Source: an uncultured Coriobacteriaceae bacterium (lineage in GTDB: Bacteria; Actinomycetota; Coriobacteriia; Coriobacteriales; Eggerthellaceae). Taken from it: a DNA stretch of 5,751 nt. The position numbers and the translations under genes were made by a program. The notes beneath the pieces are model-generated. The model had not been told where the DNA came from. It saw only the letters and a program-made list of their open reading frames with translations, and did no database searches. The stretch covers positions 1 to 5,751 of the forward strand of contig CADBQL010000024.1 in NCBI GenBank assembly GCA_902796815.1, in the 5' to 3' direction. Below are positions 1 through 5,503 of this stretch, in pieces (within the stretch, counting starts at the first letter, position 1; each line of letters opens with the position of its first letter).

Positions 1-95
1 TCGAAAGGCGGATAAAGCGCGAGACGGCCCGAGATGGGGTCTGCCGGCGGGGTGGCACGGGGCGTGCAGCTCGTTCCCCCTGTCCCGCTCCCAGC
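1..95. other. Flanking sequence without a supportable gene
   Basis: This GC-rich stretch lies downstream of the minus-strand deacetylase stop codon. Two plus-strand frames stay open here, but they have no start codon, ribosome binding site or recognisable protein and simply continue antisense to the deacetylase. A small inverted repeat (GCACG at 55-59, CGTGC at 63-67) has no T-run on either side, so I do not call it a terminator. How transcription of the deacetylase ends is therefore not visible. Confidence 0.5.
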
Positions 96-1382
96 TTACT
101 GCGCGGGCTGCTCTTCGGGGGGAACTTCTCGGCTCATGTATTCGTTGATTGTGACGAACTCGTAGCCCTTTTTCACCAGCTTGGGCAAGGCGCGCTCGAG
201 AGCCGAAACGGTTGCATCCTGCAAGCCACCACCATCGTGCATGCGGACCACGTCGCCGGGCTGGGCTGACATGAGCACGTCGTAAATCTGTTCCTCGCCA
301 GTGTTCAGCCAGTCGCCCGTGTCGAGCGTCCAACCGATTTCGGCCTCGATGTGCGGGGCGAGTACGACTATGCTCGAATCCTCGAGTTCTTGGTTGCCCA
401 CGCGGATGAGCCTGCTCGGTTGATAGCCGATTGCATCCGCTATAACTTGGCATCCGTGGTCGATTTGGTCGATTTGCTGCTCAGACGAGAGATTGGACAT
501 AACGCCTTTGGTCACGAGCGCGTCATCGTAACTATGCGTGCAAACTTGGTGCCCCTCGTCGGCAGCTCGTTTTACAAGATCGGGGCCATAGAGGTCAATC
601 GATTCTCCCAAAAAGAAAAACGTAGCCTGAGCGTTGTTCTTCTTGAGTATGTCCAAGATTTCGCCCGTGTATGCATCGGAGGGTCCTTCGTCGAACGTGA
701 GCGCGATGATTTTTCGGCTTCCGATGTCGGGAGTCGAGCGCGTTTCGGTCAGGTCCTTGGGATCGACGGTCTGCTTTTCGACCACCTCGCCCGAGATTTT
801 GCCGGTTCGCGTTTCCATAACGCCTTCTTCGCCGAGCGAAAAAGTGTGGATGGGGCCGAGTCCTACGATGCTCACGCCGCATGGAACTGGTGATTCTACA
901 GCGTCGTACGGTTCGACGGTGTCCTTGCCGTCGGTCAGCGTGATGGTATCGCCGTCATGCAGCTTGTACTCTGGGTCGGCGGTCTCTTCGTCACCCACGG
1001 TTGCAAAGAACGGGTCGCCGGCGTTTCGCTCGAGTATGTTGCCGCTGAGTGAGATGAGGTCACCTGGGTTCACAGGCAGGCCGCTTTCCTTGAGCGCTAC
1101 CGCCATCGTTTTGTCACCGCGCAATTCATAGGGCGAGCCGTTGATGGTGACGGTGATGGAGCTGGCTGCCGAGCAGAATCGCACGGCGAAAACCACGGCG
1201 ATAACGAGCGCAATCAACGCGACGACTTTCCCGATGGTGATGCGTCGCCACGTGGGAGCTTGAGGCTCGGCGTAGCGGCTTGAGTTCGCACTCGTGCGTC
1301 GCGAACGCGTAGATGCAGAAGCGCTTGTCGCTTGGCGCCGTTGCGTCTGGCGCTGCGGCTGGCGTTGCCGTTGCTGTGTCAC
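96..1382 (-). CDS. Membrane-anchored polysaccharide deacetylase-like (NodB-homology) protein with altered active site
   Basis: This 428-residue protein belongs to the carbohydrate esterase 4/NodB fold, whose members remove acetyl groups from peptidoglycan, chitin or other glycans outside the membrane. The GTG start (1382-1380) is supported by a strong AAAGGAG ribosome binding site 5 nt upstream. Residues 1-48 are a basic, Q/R/S-rich cytoplasmic tail, residues 51-72 one membrane helix, and residues 75-155 a beta-rich extracytoplasmic domain that may be beta-grasp-like (inference). The NodB domain spans about 223-420. Visible motifs are TFDEGP (229-234, usually TFDDGP), HSYDD (283-287, usually H-S/T-x-x-H), DTGDW (354-358) and MHDGGG (381-386). 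The usual RPP loop is replaced by IRVGN (326-330). The presumed catalytic base D231 and H382 remain, but two of the three usual metal ligands are changed (D to E232, H to D287). It may be a low-activity, altered-metal or binding-only member. The fold is certain; the activity is not. Confidence 0.9.
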   Translation of the reverse strand: MTQQRQRQPQRQTQRRQATSASASTRSRRTSANSSRYAEPQAPTWRRITIGKVVALIALVIAVVFAVRFCSAASSITVTINGSPYELRGDKTMAVALKESGLPVNPGDLISLSGNILERNAGDPFFATVGDEETADPEYKLHDGDTITLTDGKDTVEPYDAVESPVPCGVSIVGLGPIHTFSLGEEGVMETRTGKISGEVVEKQTVDPKDLTETRSTPDIGSRKIIALTFDEGPSDAYTGEILDILKKNNAQATFFFLGESIDLYGPDLVKRAADEGHQVCTHSYDDALVTKGVMSNLSSEQQIDQIDHGCQVIADAIGYQPSRLIRVGNQELEDSSIVVLAPHIEAEIGWTLDTGDWLNTGEEQIYDVLMSAQPGDVVRMHDGGGLQDATVSALERALPKLVKKGYEFVTINEYMSREVPPEEQPAQ

Positions 1383-1488
1383 CCGTGCTCCTTTCCTGTA
1401 TACGACGAATTGTGTTCGCTATGTGGTTGCGAGGGGGTGCCCCTTCCGGCCACATTTCTACGCTTTAAGACCAAAAAGCAACTATTAA

Positions 1489-1494
1489 TTTATA
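1489..1494 (-). promoter_or_regulatory. Candidate -10 element for the deacetylase gene
   Basis: On the minus strand this reads TATAAA, a 5/6 match to the sigma-70 -10 consensus, in the most AT-rich part of the intergenic region. No good -35 is found 16-18 bp upstream, so the call is weak. Transcription from here would give a leader of about 100 nt before the GTG at 1382. Confidence 0.35.
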
Positions 1495-1495
1495 A

Positions 1496-1531
1496 GAGTT
1501 TCCCAATTCTACAAACGTGTTACCCAATTAT
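1496..1531. repeat. Pair of 15-bp direct repeats, 21 bp apart, between divergent genes (operator-like)
   Basis: GAGTTTCCCAATTCT at 1496-1510 and GTGTTACCCAATTAT at 1517-1531 agree at 12 of 15 positions and share an uninterrupted CCCAATT core. The start-to-start distance is 21 bp, two turns of B-DNA, so two protein units could bind the same face. The pair lies between the candidate -10 elements of the divergent genes and would cover the -35 zone of the serA-like promoter. The repeats are seen directly; the operator role is inference. Confidence 0.5.
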
Positions 1532-1550
1532 GAACGAATAGCGCTAGAAT
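1520..1550 (+). promoter_or_regulatory. Candidate promoter of the serA-like gene
   Basis: TAGAAT at 1545-1550 matches the -10 consensus at 5 of 6 positions. The best -35 is the poor TTACCC at 1520-1525 with a long 19-bp spacer, which fits a promoter that needs an activator or is tightly controlled. The -10 overlaps a perfect 8-bp palindrome, TAGCGCTA (1539-1546). The predicted start near 1557 leaves a leader of about 27 nt containing the AAAGGA ribosome binding site (1573-1578). Confidence 0.5.
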
Positions 1551-1583
1551 AGGCGGGTTCCAAAAAACGACGAAAGGAAAACC

Positions 1584-2747
1584 ATGACCCGCATTCATTG
1601 CCTGAACAACATTTCCGCACGCGGAACCGATCGCCTGCCGGCAACTTACGAGCTCGTAGACGACCTCGCGTCCGCCGACGGCATCCTCGTGCGCAGCGCA
1701 AGCCTGCATGAGGTTGAGTTCCCGGCGTCGCTTCTGGCTGTCGCGCGTGCAGGTGCGGGCGTAAACAACATACCGCTTGATCGCTGCGCCGAGGAAGGCA
1801 TCGTGGTGTTTAACACTCCCGGCGCAAACGCCAATGCAGTTAAGGAGCTCGTACTCTGCGGCATGCTGCTTGCGAGCCGCGGTATCGTCGACGGCATCGG
1901 CTGGTGCCGCGACAACGCCGACGACCCGGCAATCGGCAAGTCGGCCGAGAAAGCCAAGAAAGCATTCGCCGGCCGTGAGATTTTGGGTAAGAAGCTCGGC
2001 GTCATCGGCTTGGGTGCCATCGGCGCGCTTGTGGCCAACGCGGCAGAAGATCTGGGTATGGACGTGTACGGCTACGACCCCTACATGTCGGTCGATGGAG
2101 CTTGGCGCATCTCCAAGAACGTGCACCACGTCACCGACCTGGGCGAGATTTGCCGTGAATGCGATTACATAACCATTCATGTGCCGGCGATGGACGCGAC
2201 CAAGGGCATGGTCGGCGCCGATCAAATTGCACTCATGAAGTCCGATGCGGTGCTGCTCAACTTCTCGCGCGACACCCTCGTTGACGAAGCGGCGCTCGTA
2301 GCTGCGCTCGATGCCGACAAGCTGGGCTGCTACGTGACCGATTTCGCAACGCCTGCGATTATGAAGGCTGCCCATGCGATCGTGCTGCCTCACCTGGGCG
2401 CTTCGACCGCTGAGGCCGAGGAGAACTGCGCCGTCATGGCCGTCGACCAGATCGTTGACTTTATCGAGAACGGAAACATCGTGAACTCGGTGAATTTCCC
2501 GGCTATGACCTTGGGTGCCCGCCCCGTCGAGGGTCAGCGCCTCACCATCGTGCATCGTAACGTGCCTGGTGTGATCAATGAGCTTACCGATGCGATTGCC
2601 GCTAAGGGTCACAACCTTGCCAATATTTTGAGCAAGGCGCGTGGTGATTTTGCCTATACGATCATCGACATCGACGACAAGGTCGGCGCCGATGCGCAGG
2701 AAAAGATGCAAGCGCGCGAAAACGTCATTCGCGTCCGCGTGCTCTAA
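1584..2747 (+). CDS. serA: D-3-phosphoglycerate dehydrogenase, short form with C-terminal ACT domain
   Basis: The enzyme oxidises 3-phosphoglycerate to 3-phosphohydroxypyruvate with NAD+ in the cytoplasm, the first step of the phosphorylated serine pathway. It has 387 residues, typical of the short type lacking the intervening domain of long forms. The substrate domain carries RAGAGVNNI (55-63) and GANANAVKELV (80-90). The Rossmann fold has GLGAIG (142-147) and the cofactor-binding Asp of YDPY (164-167). Catalytic Arg is R229 in NFSRD and the catalytic His is H270 in PHLGAS. An ACT domain follows at about 318-387, usually the site of serine feedback. The Glu normally found between these residues (the E of DVFxxEP) is missing: the equivalent stretch is TDFATP (252-257). 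The ATG start has AAAGGA 5 nt upstream. The gene appears to be transcribed alone and ends at a terminator 5 nt after its stop. The family call is strong, and 3-phosphoglycerate as substrate is the likeliest reading. Confidence 0.92.
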   Translation: MTRIHCLNNISARGTDRLPATYELVDDLASADGILVRSASLHEVEFPASLLAVARAGAGVNNIPLDRCAEEGIVVFNTPGANANAVKELVLCGMLLASRGIVDGIGWCRDNADDPAIGKSAEKAKKAFAGREILGKKLGVIGLGAIGALVANAAEDLGMDVYGYDPYMSVDGAWRISKNVHHVTDLGEICRECDYITIHVPAMDATKGMVGADQIALMKSDAVLLNFSRDTLVDEAALVAALDADKLGCYVTDFATPAIMKAAHAIVLPHLGASTAEAEENCAVMAVDQIVDFIENGNIVNSVNFPAMTLGARPVEGQRLTIVHRNVPGVINELTDAIAAKGHNLANILSKARGDFAYTIIDIDDKVGADAQEKMQARENVIRVRVL

Positions 2748-2752
2748 AAAAC

Positions 2753-2784
2753 GAGTCGCGCCTCAGGGGCAGCGCTCATTTTTT
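2753..2784 (+). terminator. Rho-independent terminator of the serA-like gene
   Basis: A nine-pair stem forms from GAG/CTC (2753-2755 with 2775-2777), CGC/GCG (2757-2759 with 2772-2774) and GCC/GGC (2760-2762 with 2768-2770). T2756 and A2771 bulge out and the loop is TCAGG. One A and then six T (2779-2784) follow directly. It begins 5 nt after the stop codon, the usual position for an intrinsic terminator. Confidence 0.8.
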
Positions 2785-2817
2785 GCGGGAAAGGGGTCTG
2801 ACTCCTTTCCCGCTTTT
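2785..2817 (+). terminator. Second, perfect hairpin directly after the first terminator
   Basis: GCGGGAAAGG (2785-2794) pairs perfectly with CCTTTCCCGC (2804-2813) across a 9-nt loop, and TTTT (2814-2817) follows. This is a strong plus-strand intrinsic terminator shape. The minus strand has no T-run after the stem, so it should act in one direction only. It may be a back-up terminator, or a dispersed hairpin repeat that serves as one. Confidence 0.75.
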
Positions 2818-3029
2818 AGGTTGTAGTTCGCTTGGACCGAGCTGGAGTTGCTCTCCACAGCTTGCTGCGCTCGGTCGAAGGGCGGTGAAGCTGCGCTGGA
2901 GCAGGGGAGGCTATCCTTTGACAGCCTCAAGGGTGCTTCTCGTTCGGGTCTGGCGAACCATGACCGCTTATGGGATAACGTCCTTTTTACCGTCCCGTAT
3001 TTGGACAGCCGCCCAGATAATAGCTTACA
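2818..3029. other. Spacer before the transporter gene, with stem-loops
   Basis: No confident gene lies here. The largest structure pairs 2831-2842 with 2869-2880 (12 positions, one mismatch), enclosing an inner GGAG/CTCC stem (2844-2847 with 2853-2856). Smaller stems are GAGGCT/AGCCTC (2907-2912 with 2923-2928) and GTTCG/CGAAC (2942-2946 with 2954-2958). GTTCGC at 2826-2831 could alternatively pair with GCGAAC at 2953-2958, closing the whole region. I do not recognise a riboswitch or known small RNA. It may be a structured leader, an unrecognised RNA or sequence under weak constraint. Confidence 0.4.
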
Positions 3030-3033
3030 ATGA
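2848..3033 (+). CDS. Doubtful small ORF overlapping the transporter start
   Basis: An open frame runs from 2827 (after TAG at 2824-2826) to TGA at 3031-3033. The only usable start near its beginning is TTG at 2848, giving 61 residues. GGAG sits directly against that TTG with no spacing, which is poor. Its stop overlaps the transporter ATG as ATGA, the arrangement typical of translational coupling, and the C-terminal part (RLWDNVLFTVPYLDSRP) has a protein-like composition. I recognise no family. It could be a leader peptide, a gene remnant or chance. The hairpins in the same stretch and the poor start argue against a real gene. Confidence 0.2.
   Translation: MLSTACCARSKGGEAALEQGRLSFDSLKGASRSGLANHDRLWDNVLFTVPYLDSRPDNSLQ
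3016..3021 (+). promoter_or_regulatory. Candidate -10 of the transporter gene, possibly giving a leaderless mRNA
   Basis: GATAAT matches the -10 consensus at 5 of 6 positions and ends 8 nt before the ATG at 3030, so transcription would start at or next to the start codon. No ribosome binding site precedes this ATG, as expected for a leaderless transcript, a common arrangement in actinobacteria. There is no good -35 at 17-bp spacing; TTGGAC at 3001-3006 lies too close. Confidence 0.35.
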
Positions 3034-4034
3034 GCGGCATGATTTCTGCAGGTATCATAGCGGCGGCCCTTGTGGCCGGAGTACTCACGGGTTTGGTCGC
3101 CGGCATGCTGGGCGTAGGCGGCGGCGTGATCATGCTGCCCGTGCTTCGGCTCCTGTTCGGTATGAGTGCGATCCAGACGACCGCGACGTCGCTGTTCACA
3201 ATCATTCCCACGTCGCTTTCCGGTGCGATATCGCATGTACGCGGAAAAACCTGCGCTCCGAAGCTCGGCATTGCAATGGGCGTCGGTGGTGCGATAACCT
3301 CGACGTTGGGGGTTCGCCTTGCGCAGATATCGCCAGGCTGGCTCATTATGTTGGCCGCAGCTGCTGCTGTCGGCTATTCGGCGTTTACGACGCTGCGAAA
3401 AGCCCTTGCGCTGCCGAAGGTGAAGTCGAGTTTGGAAGCGGATGGGGTGGAAGCCGCACCTGCGGAGGGCGCGTCTGAGGACGGCATGCCATCGGAGAGC
3501 GCGCAGGCAGAGGGCACACCAGCAGGCAGTATGCCAGCGGTCGACGCGCCAAGAGACAACACGCAATCGATTGCCCTGCCGGCAGTTCGGGTTCAATCGG
3601 ATGACCCGCTTGCCCCTTCCGAGGCTTCGGCTTGCGCATCAGATGCAGCTGCGATCGACTCTTCTCCAATAGCAATTGTAAAAGCCCTGATTATCGGTAT
3701 AATCACCGGCATTATCTCGGGATATATCGGTTTAGGCGGCGGTTTTTTGATGGTGCCGTTGATGCTTTCGCTGTTGAAAATGCCAATGAAACTCGCGTCG
3801 GGCACGTCGCTTGTGGCCATCATGATCCTGGCCATCCCTGCGACGATTACGCAGTTCATGCTCGGAAACGTTCAGGTAGCTGTTGGTCTTGCCATGGCTT
3901 GCGGATCGGTTCCCGCGGCAGCGCTTGGAGCAAGATTTGCCAAGCGTGTGCCCGAGCGACGACTTCGCTTCATGTTTGCGGGCTTTCTCTTCCTTTCGTC
4001 GATATCGCTCGTGCTCAGAGAGTTGATCGTATAA
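3030..4034 (+). CDS. TSUP (TauE/SafE, former DUF81) family membrane transporter with long acidic linker
   Basis: TSUP proteins are inner-membrane carriers, some of which export sulfite or move sulfonates and other organic anions; the substrate here cannot be read from sequence. The 334-residue protein shows the family's internal duplication. The first half (about 5-124) carries AGMLGVGGG (24-32) followed by ATSL (52-55); the second (about 216-334) carries SGYIGLGGG (230-238) followed by GTSL (258-261). I count about four membrane segments in the first half and four or five in the second. The halves are joined by an unusually long Ala/Ser/Pro/Glu/Asp-rich linker (about 127-215) with a strong net negative charge. 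ATG at 3030 was taken as the start; ATG at 3039 is a possible alternative, and neither has a clear ribosome binding site. The kinase gene starts 34 nt after the stop on the same strand, so the two are probably an operon. Confidence 0.92.
   Translation: MSGMISAGIIAAALVAGVLTGLVAGMLGVGGGVIMLPVLRLLFGMSAIQTTATSLFTIIPTSLSGAISHVRGKTCAPKLGIAMGVGGAITSTLGVRLAQISPGWLIMLAAAAAVGYSAFTTLRKALALPKVKSSLEADGVEAAPAEGASEDGMPSESAQAEGTPAGSMPAVDAPRDNTQSIALPAVRVQSDDPLAPSEASACASDAAAIDSSPIAIVKALIIGIITGIISGYIGLGGGFLMVPLMLSLLKMPMKLASGTSLVAIMILAIPATITQFMLGNVQVAVGLAMACGSVPAAALGARFAKRVPERRLRFMFAGFLFLSSISLVLRELIV
3462..3539 (+). repeat. Degenerate tandem repeat encoding part of the transporter linker
   Basis: The encoded peptide contains AEGASEDGMPS (residues 145-155) and AEGTPAGSMPA (160-170), with the same frame of conserved A-E-G and M-P residues repeated after 15 residues (45 bp). 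It is an old or diverged duplication; the DNA copies are no longer identical. The surrounding linker has the same composition, so it may have grown by repeat expansion. Confidence 0.45.
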
Positions 4035-4035
4035 T
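4030..4035 (+). promoter_or_regulatory. Perfect TATAAT overlapping the transporter stop codon
   Basis: TATAAT at 4030-4035 contains the TAA stop (4032-4034) and lies 33 nt before the kinase ATG. A start near 4042 would leave a leader of about 27 nt with the AAAGGA ribosome binding site (4055-4060). No convincing -35 is seen 16-18 bp upstream, nor a TGn extension, so this may be a minor internal promoter or chance. Confidence 0.3.
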
Positions 4036-4068
4036 GCCCGCTATTGTGCAACCGAAAGGACTTGGCTG

Positions 4069-5439
4069 ATGAATCTGCAAAGCCTGCATCGCAGGCGCTT
4101 ACTCCTCCTGCTGCTGGTCGGCATTGCGGGTACTTCTGGATGCGCGTTGGCGTATATGGCTATCGCTGGCATTGGCTCGCCGATTCTGCAATCTTTTGCG
4201 GGCATCGTGTTCACGCTATCGATTCTGGCGCTTGCGTGGATTTGGCTCGATCCCGACACCCATGCCGCCCGGCGAACTGACGAGCTGCTCCAATTGGCAA
4301 GCCAAATGTTGGACTGCACTAAACAGGGGCTCACGACCGAAGCGGCGCAGCATATTTGCGAGCTGCTGCTTCCAGCGACGCCCGCTATCGCCGTCGCTAT
4401 TACCGATAGGGAGACGATTGTTGGCTATGCCGGCTACAATGAGGCGCAAAACAAGCCTGGCAGCGCCATTCGTACGATTGCGACGCACCAAACCATCGAA
4501 GACGGAAAACCTCGCGTGTTGCACAAGCCCGACGATATTGGCCTACCCTCGACGTCGTCGAATATCCATGCCGCTATCGTTCAACCGCTCTATATCGGTT
4601 CGAGCATCGAGGGAACGTTGAAGTTTTATTACGGTCATTCGAGGCAACTCAACAAGACACAGGAATCGCTCGCCCAAGGATTTGCGGAGCTATTATCGAC
4701 CCAAATGGCGGCATCGGCGCTCGAAGAGCAGATCAAGCTGACTACGAGCATGGAGCTCAAAGCTCTTCAAGCGCAGATTAACCCTCATTTCCTGTTCAAT
4801 ACGCTCAATACAATCGCTTCGCTCATTCGCACGGATCCCGCTAAGGCGCGCGTGCTTGTGCGCGATTTTTCGGCCTTTTACCGCTCGACGCTCGAGGATT
4901 CCCAAGACCTCATTCCTTTGCGGCGCGAGCTCAAACAGGTAGAACGTTATGTTTCGTTCGAGGTGGCGCGTTTCGGTGAAGAGCGCCTCGAGCTCATCGC
5001 GGGCGTCGATCCGCGTGTGATGGACATCGATGTGCCGTCGTTTATGATTCAGCCGCTCGTCGAAAACGCCGTGAAGCATGCAATGCGCGCCGAAGGAAAG
5101 CTCACCGTTACCATCACGGGGGTAATAAGCGGCGATGACGTGGTGATATGCGTTATCGATGACGGTTCGGGTATGGATGAAGAAACGTTGGAGTCCATGA
5201 TGGAGGGTTCGTCCGAAACGGGCCTCGGCCTAGCAGTGCGAAACGTGCGGGACCGCATGAAGGGGTATTTCGGCCCGGATTCGACAATGGAAGTCAAAAG
5301 CGCATTGGGGCGGGGGACGGCCGTGTGCTTCACGCTCAGCCACGCGATGGACAGAGATCCCAATGTTGGCTCGCTGGATGCCGAAAGCTTGGCGCTGTCC
5401 GTTCCTCGCGACCTTCCACGCCTCGTCGTGAATGAATGA
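4069..5439 (+). CDS. LytS/YehU-type sensor histidine kinase (two membrane helices, GAF-like domain, His_kinase, HATPase)
   Basis: This 456-residue inner-membrane kinase should autophosphorylate and pass phosphate to a response regulator, in this family usually one with a LytTR DNA-binding domain. Residues 10-33 and 38-60 are membrane helices with a very short outside loop. Residues about 90-215 look like a GAF-type cytoplasmic sensor domain. The His_kinase segment has QAQINPHFLFNTLN (234-247) with phospho-acceptor H240. ATP-binding boxes are PLVENAVKHA (329-338, N box), DDGSGMD (364-370) and GLGLAVRNVRDRM (385-397). All key residues are present, so it should be active. Residues 425-456 are an extra C-terminal tail. 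It lacks the larger multi-helix membrane domain of classical LytS. The ATG at 4069 has AAAGGA 8 nt upstream. It probably shares a transcript with the transporter; no response regulator gene follows in the window. Confidence 0.93.
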   Translation: MNLQSLHRRRLLLLLLVGIAGTSGCALAYMAIAGIGSPILQSFAGIVFTLSILALAWIWLDPDTHAARRTDELLQLASQMLDCTKQGLTTEAAQHICELLLPATPAIAVAITDRETIVGYAGYNEAQNKPGSAIRTIATHQTIEDGKPRVLHKPDDIGLPSTSSNIHAAIVQPLYIGSSIEGTLKFYYGHSRQLNKTQESLAQGFAELLSTQMAASALEEQIKLTTSMELKALQAQINPHFLFNTLNTIASLIRTDPAKARVLVRDFSAFYRSTLEDSQDLIPLRRELKQVERYVSFEVARFGEERLELIAGVDPRVMDIDVPSFMIQPLVENAVKHAMRAEGKLTVTITGVISGDDVVICVIDDGSGMDEETLESMMEGSSETGLGLAVRNVRDRMKGYFGPDSTMEVKSALGRGTAVCFTLSHAMDRDPNVGSLDAESLALSVPRDLPRLVVNE

Positions 5440-5503
5440 TTGCGGTCTACGGGCTGGCTGGACGGGCGCGCCCTCGTGCACAGCTGTCGATTTCGCACGG
5501 AAA

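Noticed and set aside
351..893. Plus-strand open frame inside the deacetylase gene
   Set aside because: It is antisense to a clear NodB-domain protein with a good ribosome binding site, and its translation has no recognisable motif.
634..1131. Second plus-strand frame opposite the deacetylase
   Set aside because: Ser/Pro-rich shadow translation, no ribosome binding site and no family resemblance.
1434..1443. GGGGTGCCCC as a hairpin in the deacetylase leader
   Set aside because: The loop would be only 2 nt if all four pairs formed; with three pairs it is too weak to matter.
1509..2711. A 400-residue open frame on the minus strand opposite the serA-like gene
   Set aside because: It is fully antisense to a well-supported enzyme, has a His/Arg/Val-heavy composition typical of shadow frames in GC-rich DNA, and shows no domain I recognise.
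2818..3029. Possible T-box, SAM, glycine or cobalamin riboswitch, or SRP/6S RNA, before the transporter
   Set aside because: I looked for the conserved cores of each and did not find them. AGGGTG at 2930-2935 only superficially recalls a T-box antiterminator and lacks the rest of that motif.
2763..3596. Long minus-strand frame across the spacer and the first half of the transporter
   Set aside because: Cys/Arg/His-rich translation characteristic of a shadow frame; it runs through both terminator hairpins and opposite a clear membrane protein.
4129..4143. Possible lipoprotein signal at the kinase N-terminus (GTSGC)
   Set aside because: The -3 position is Thr, not an aliphatic residue, and the segment is the first of two membrane helices in a cytoplasmic-facing kinase.
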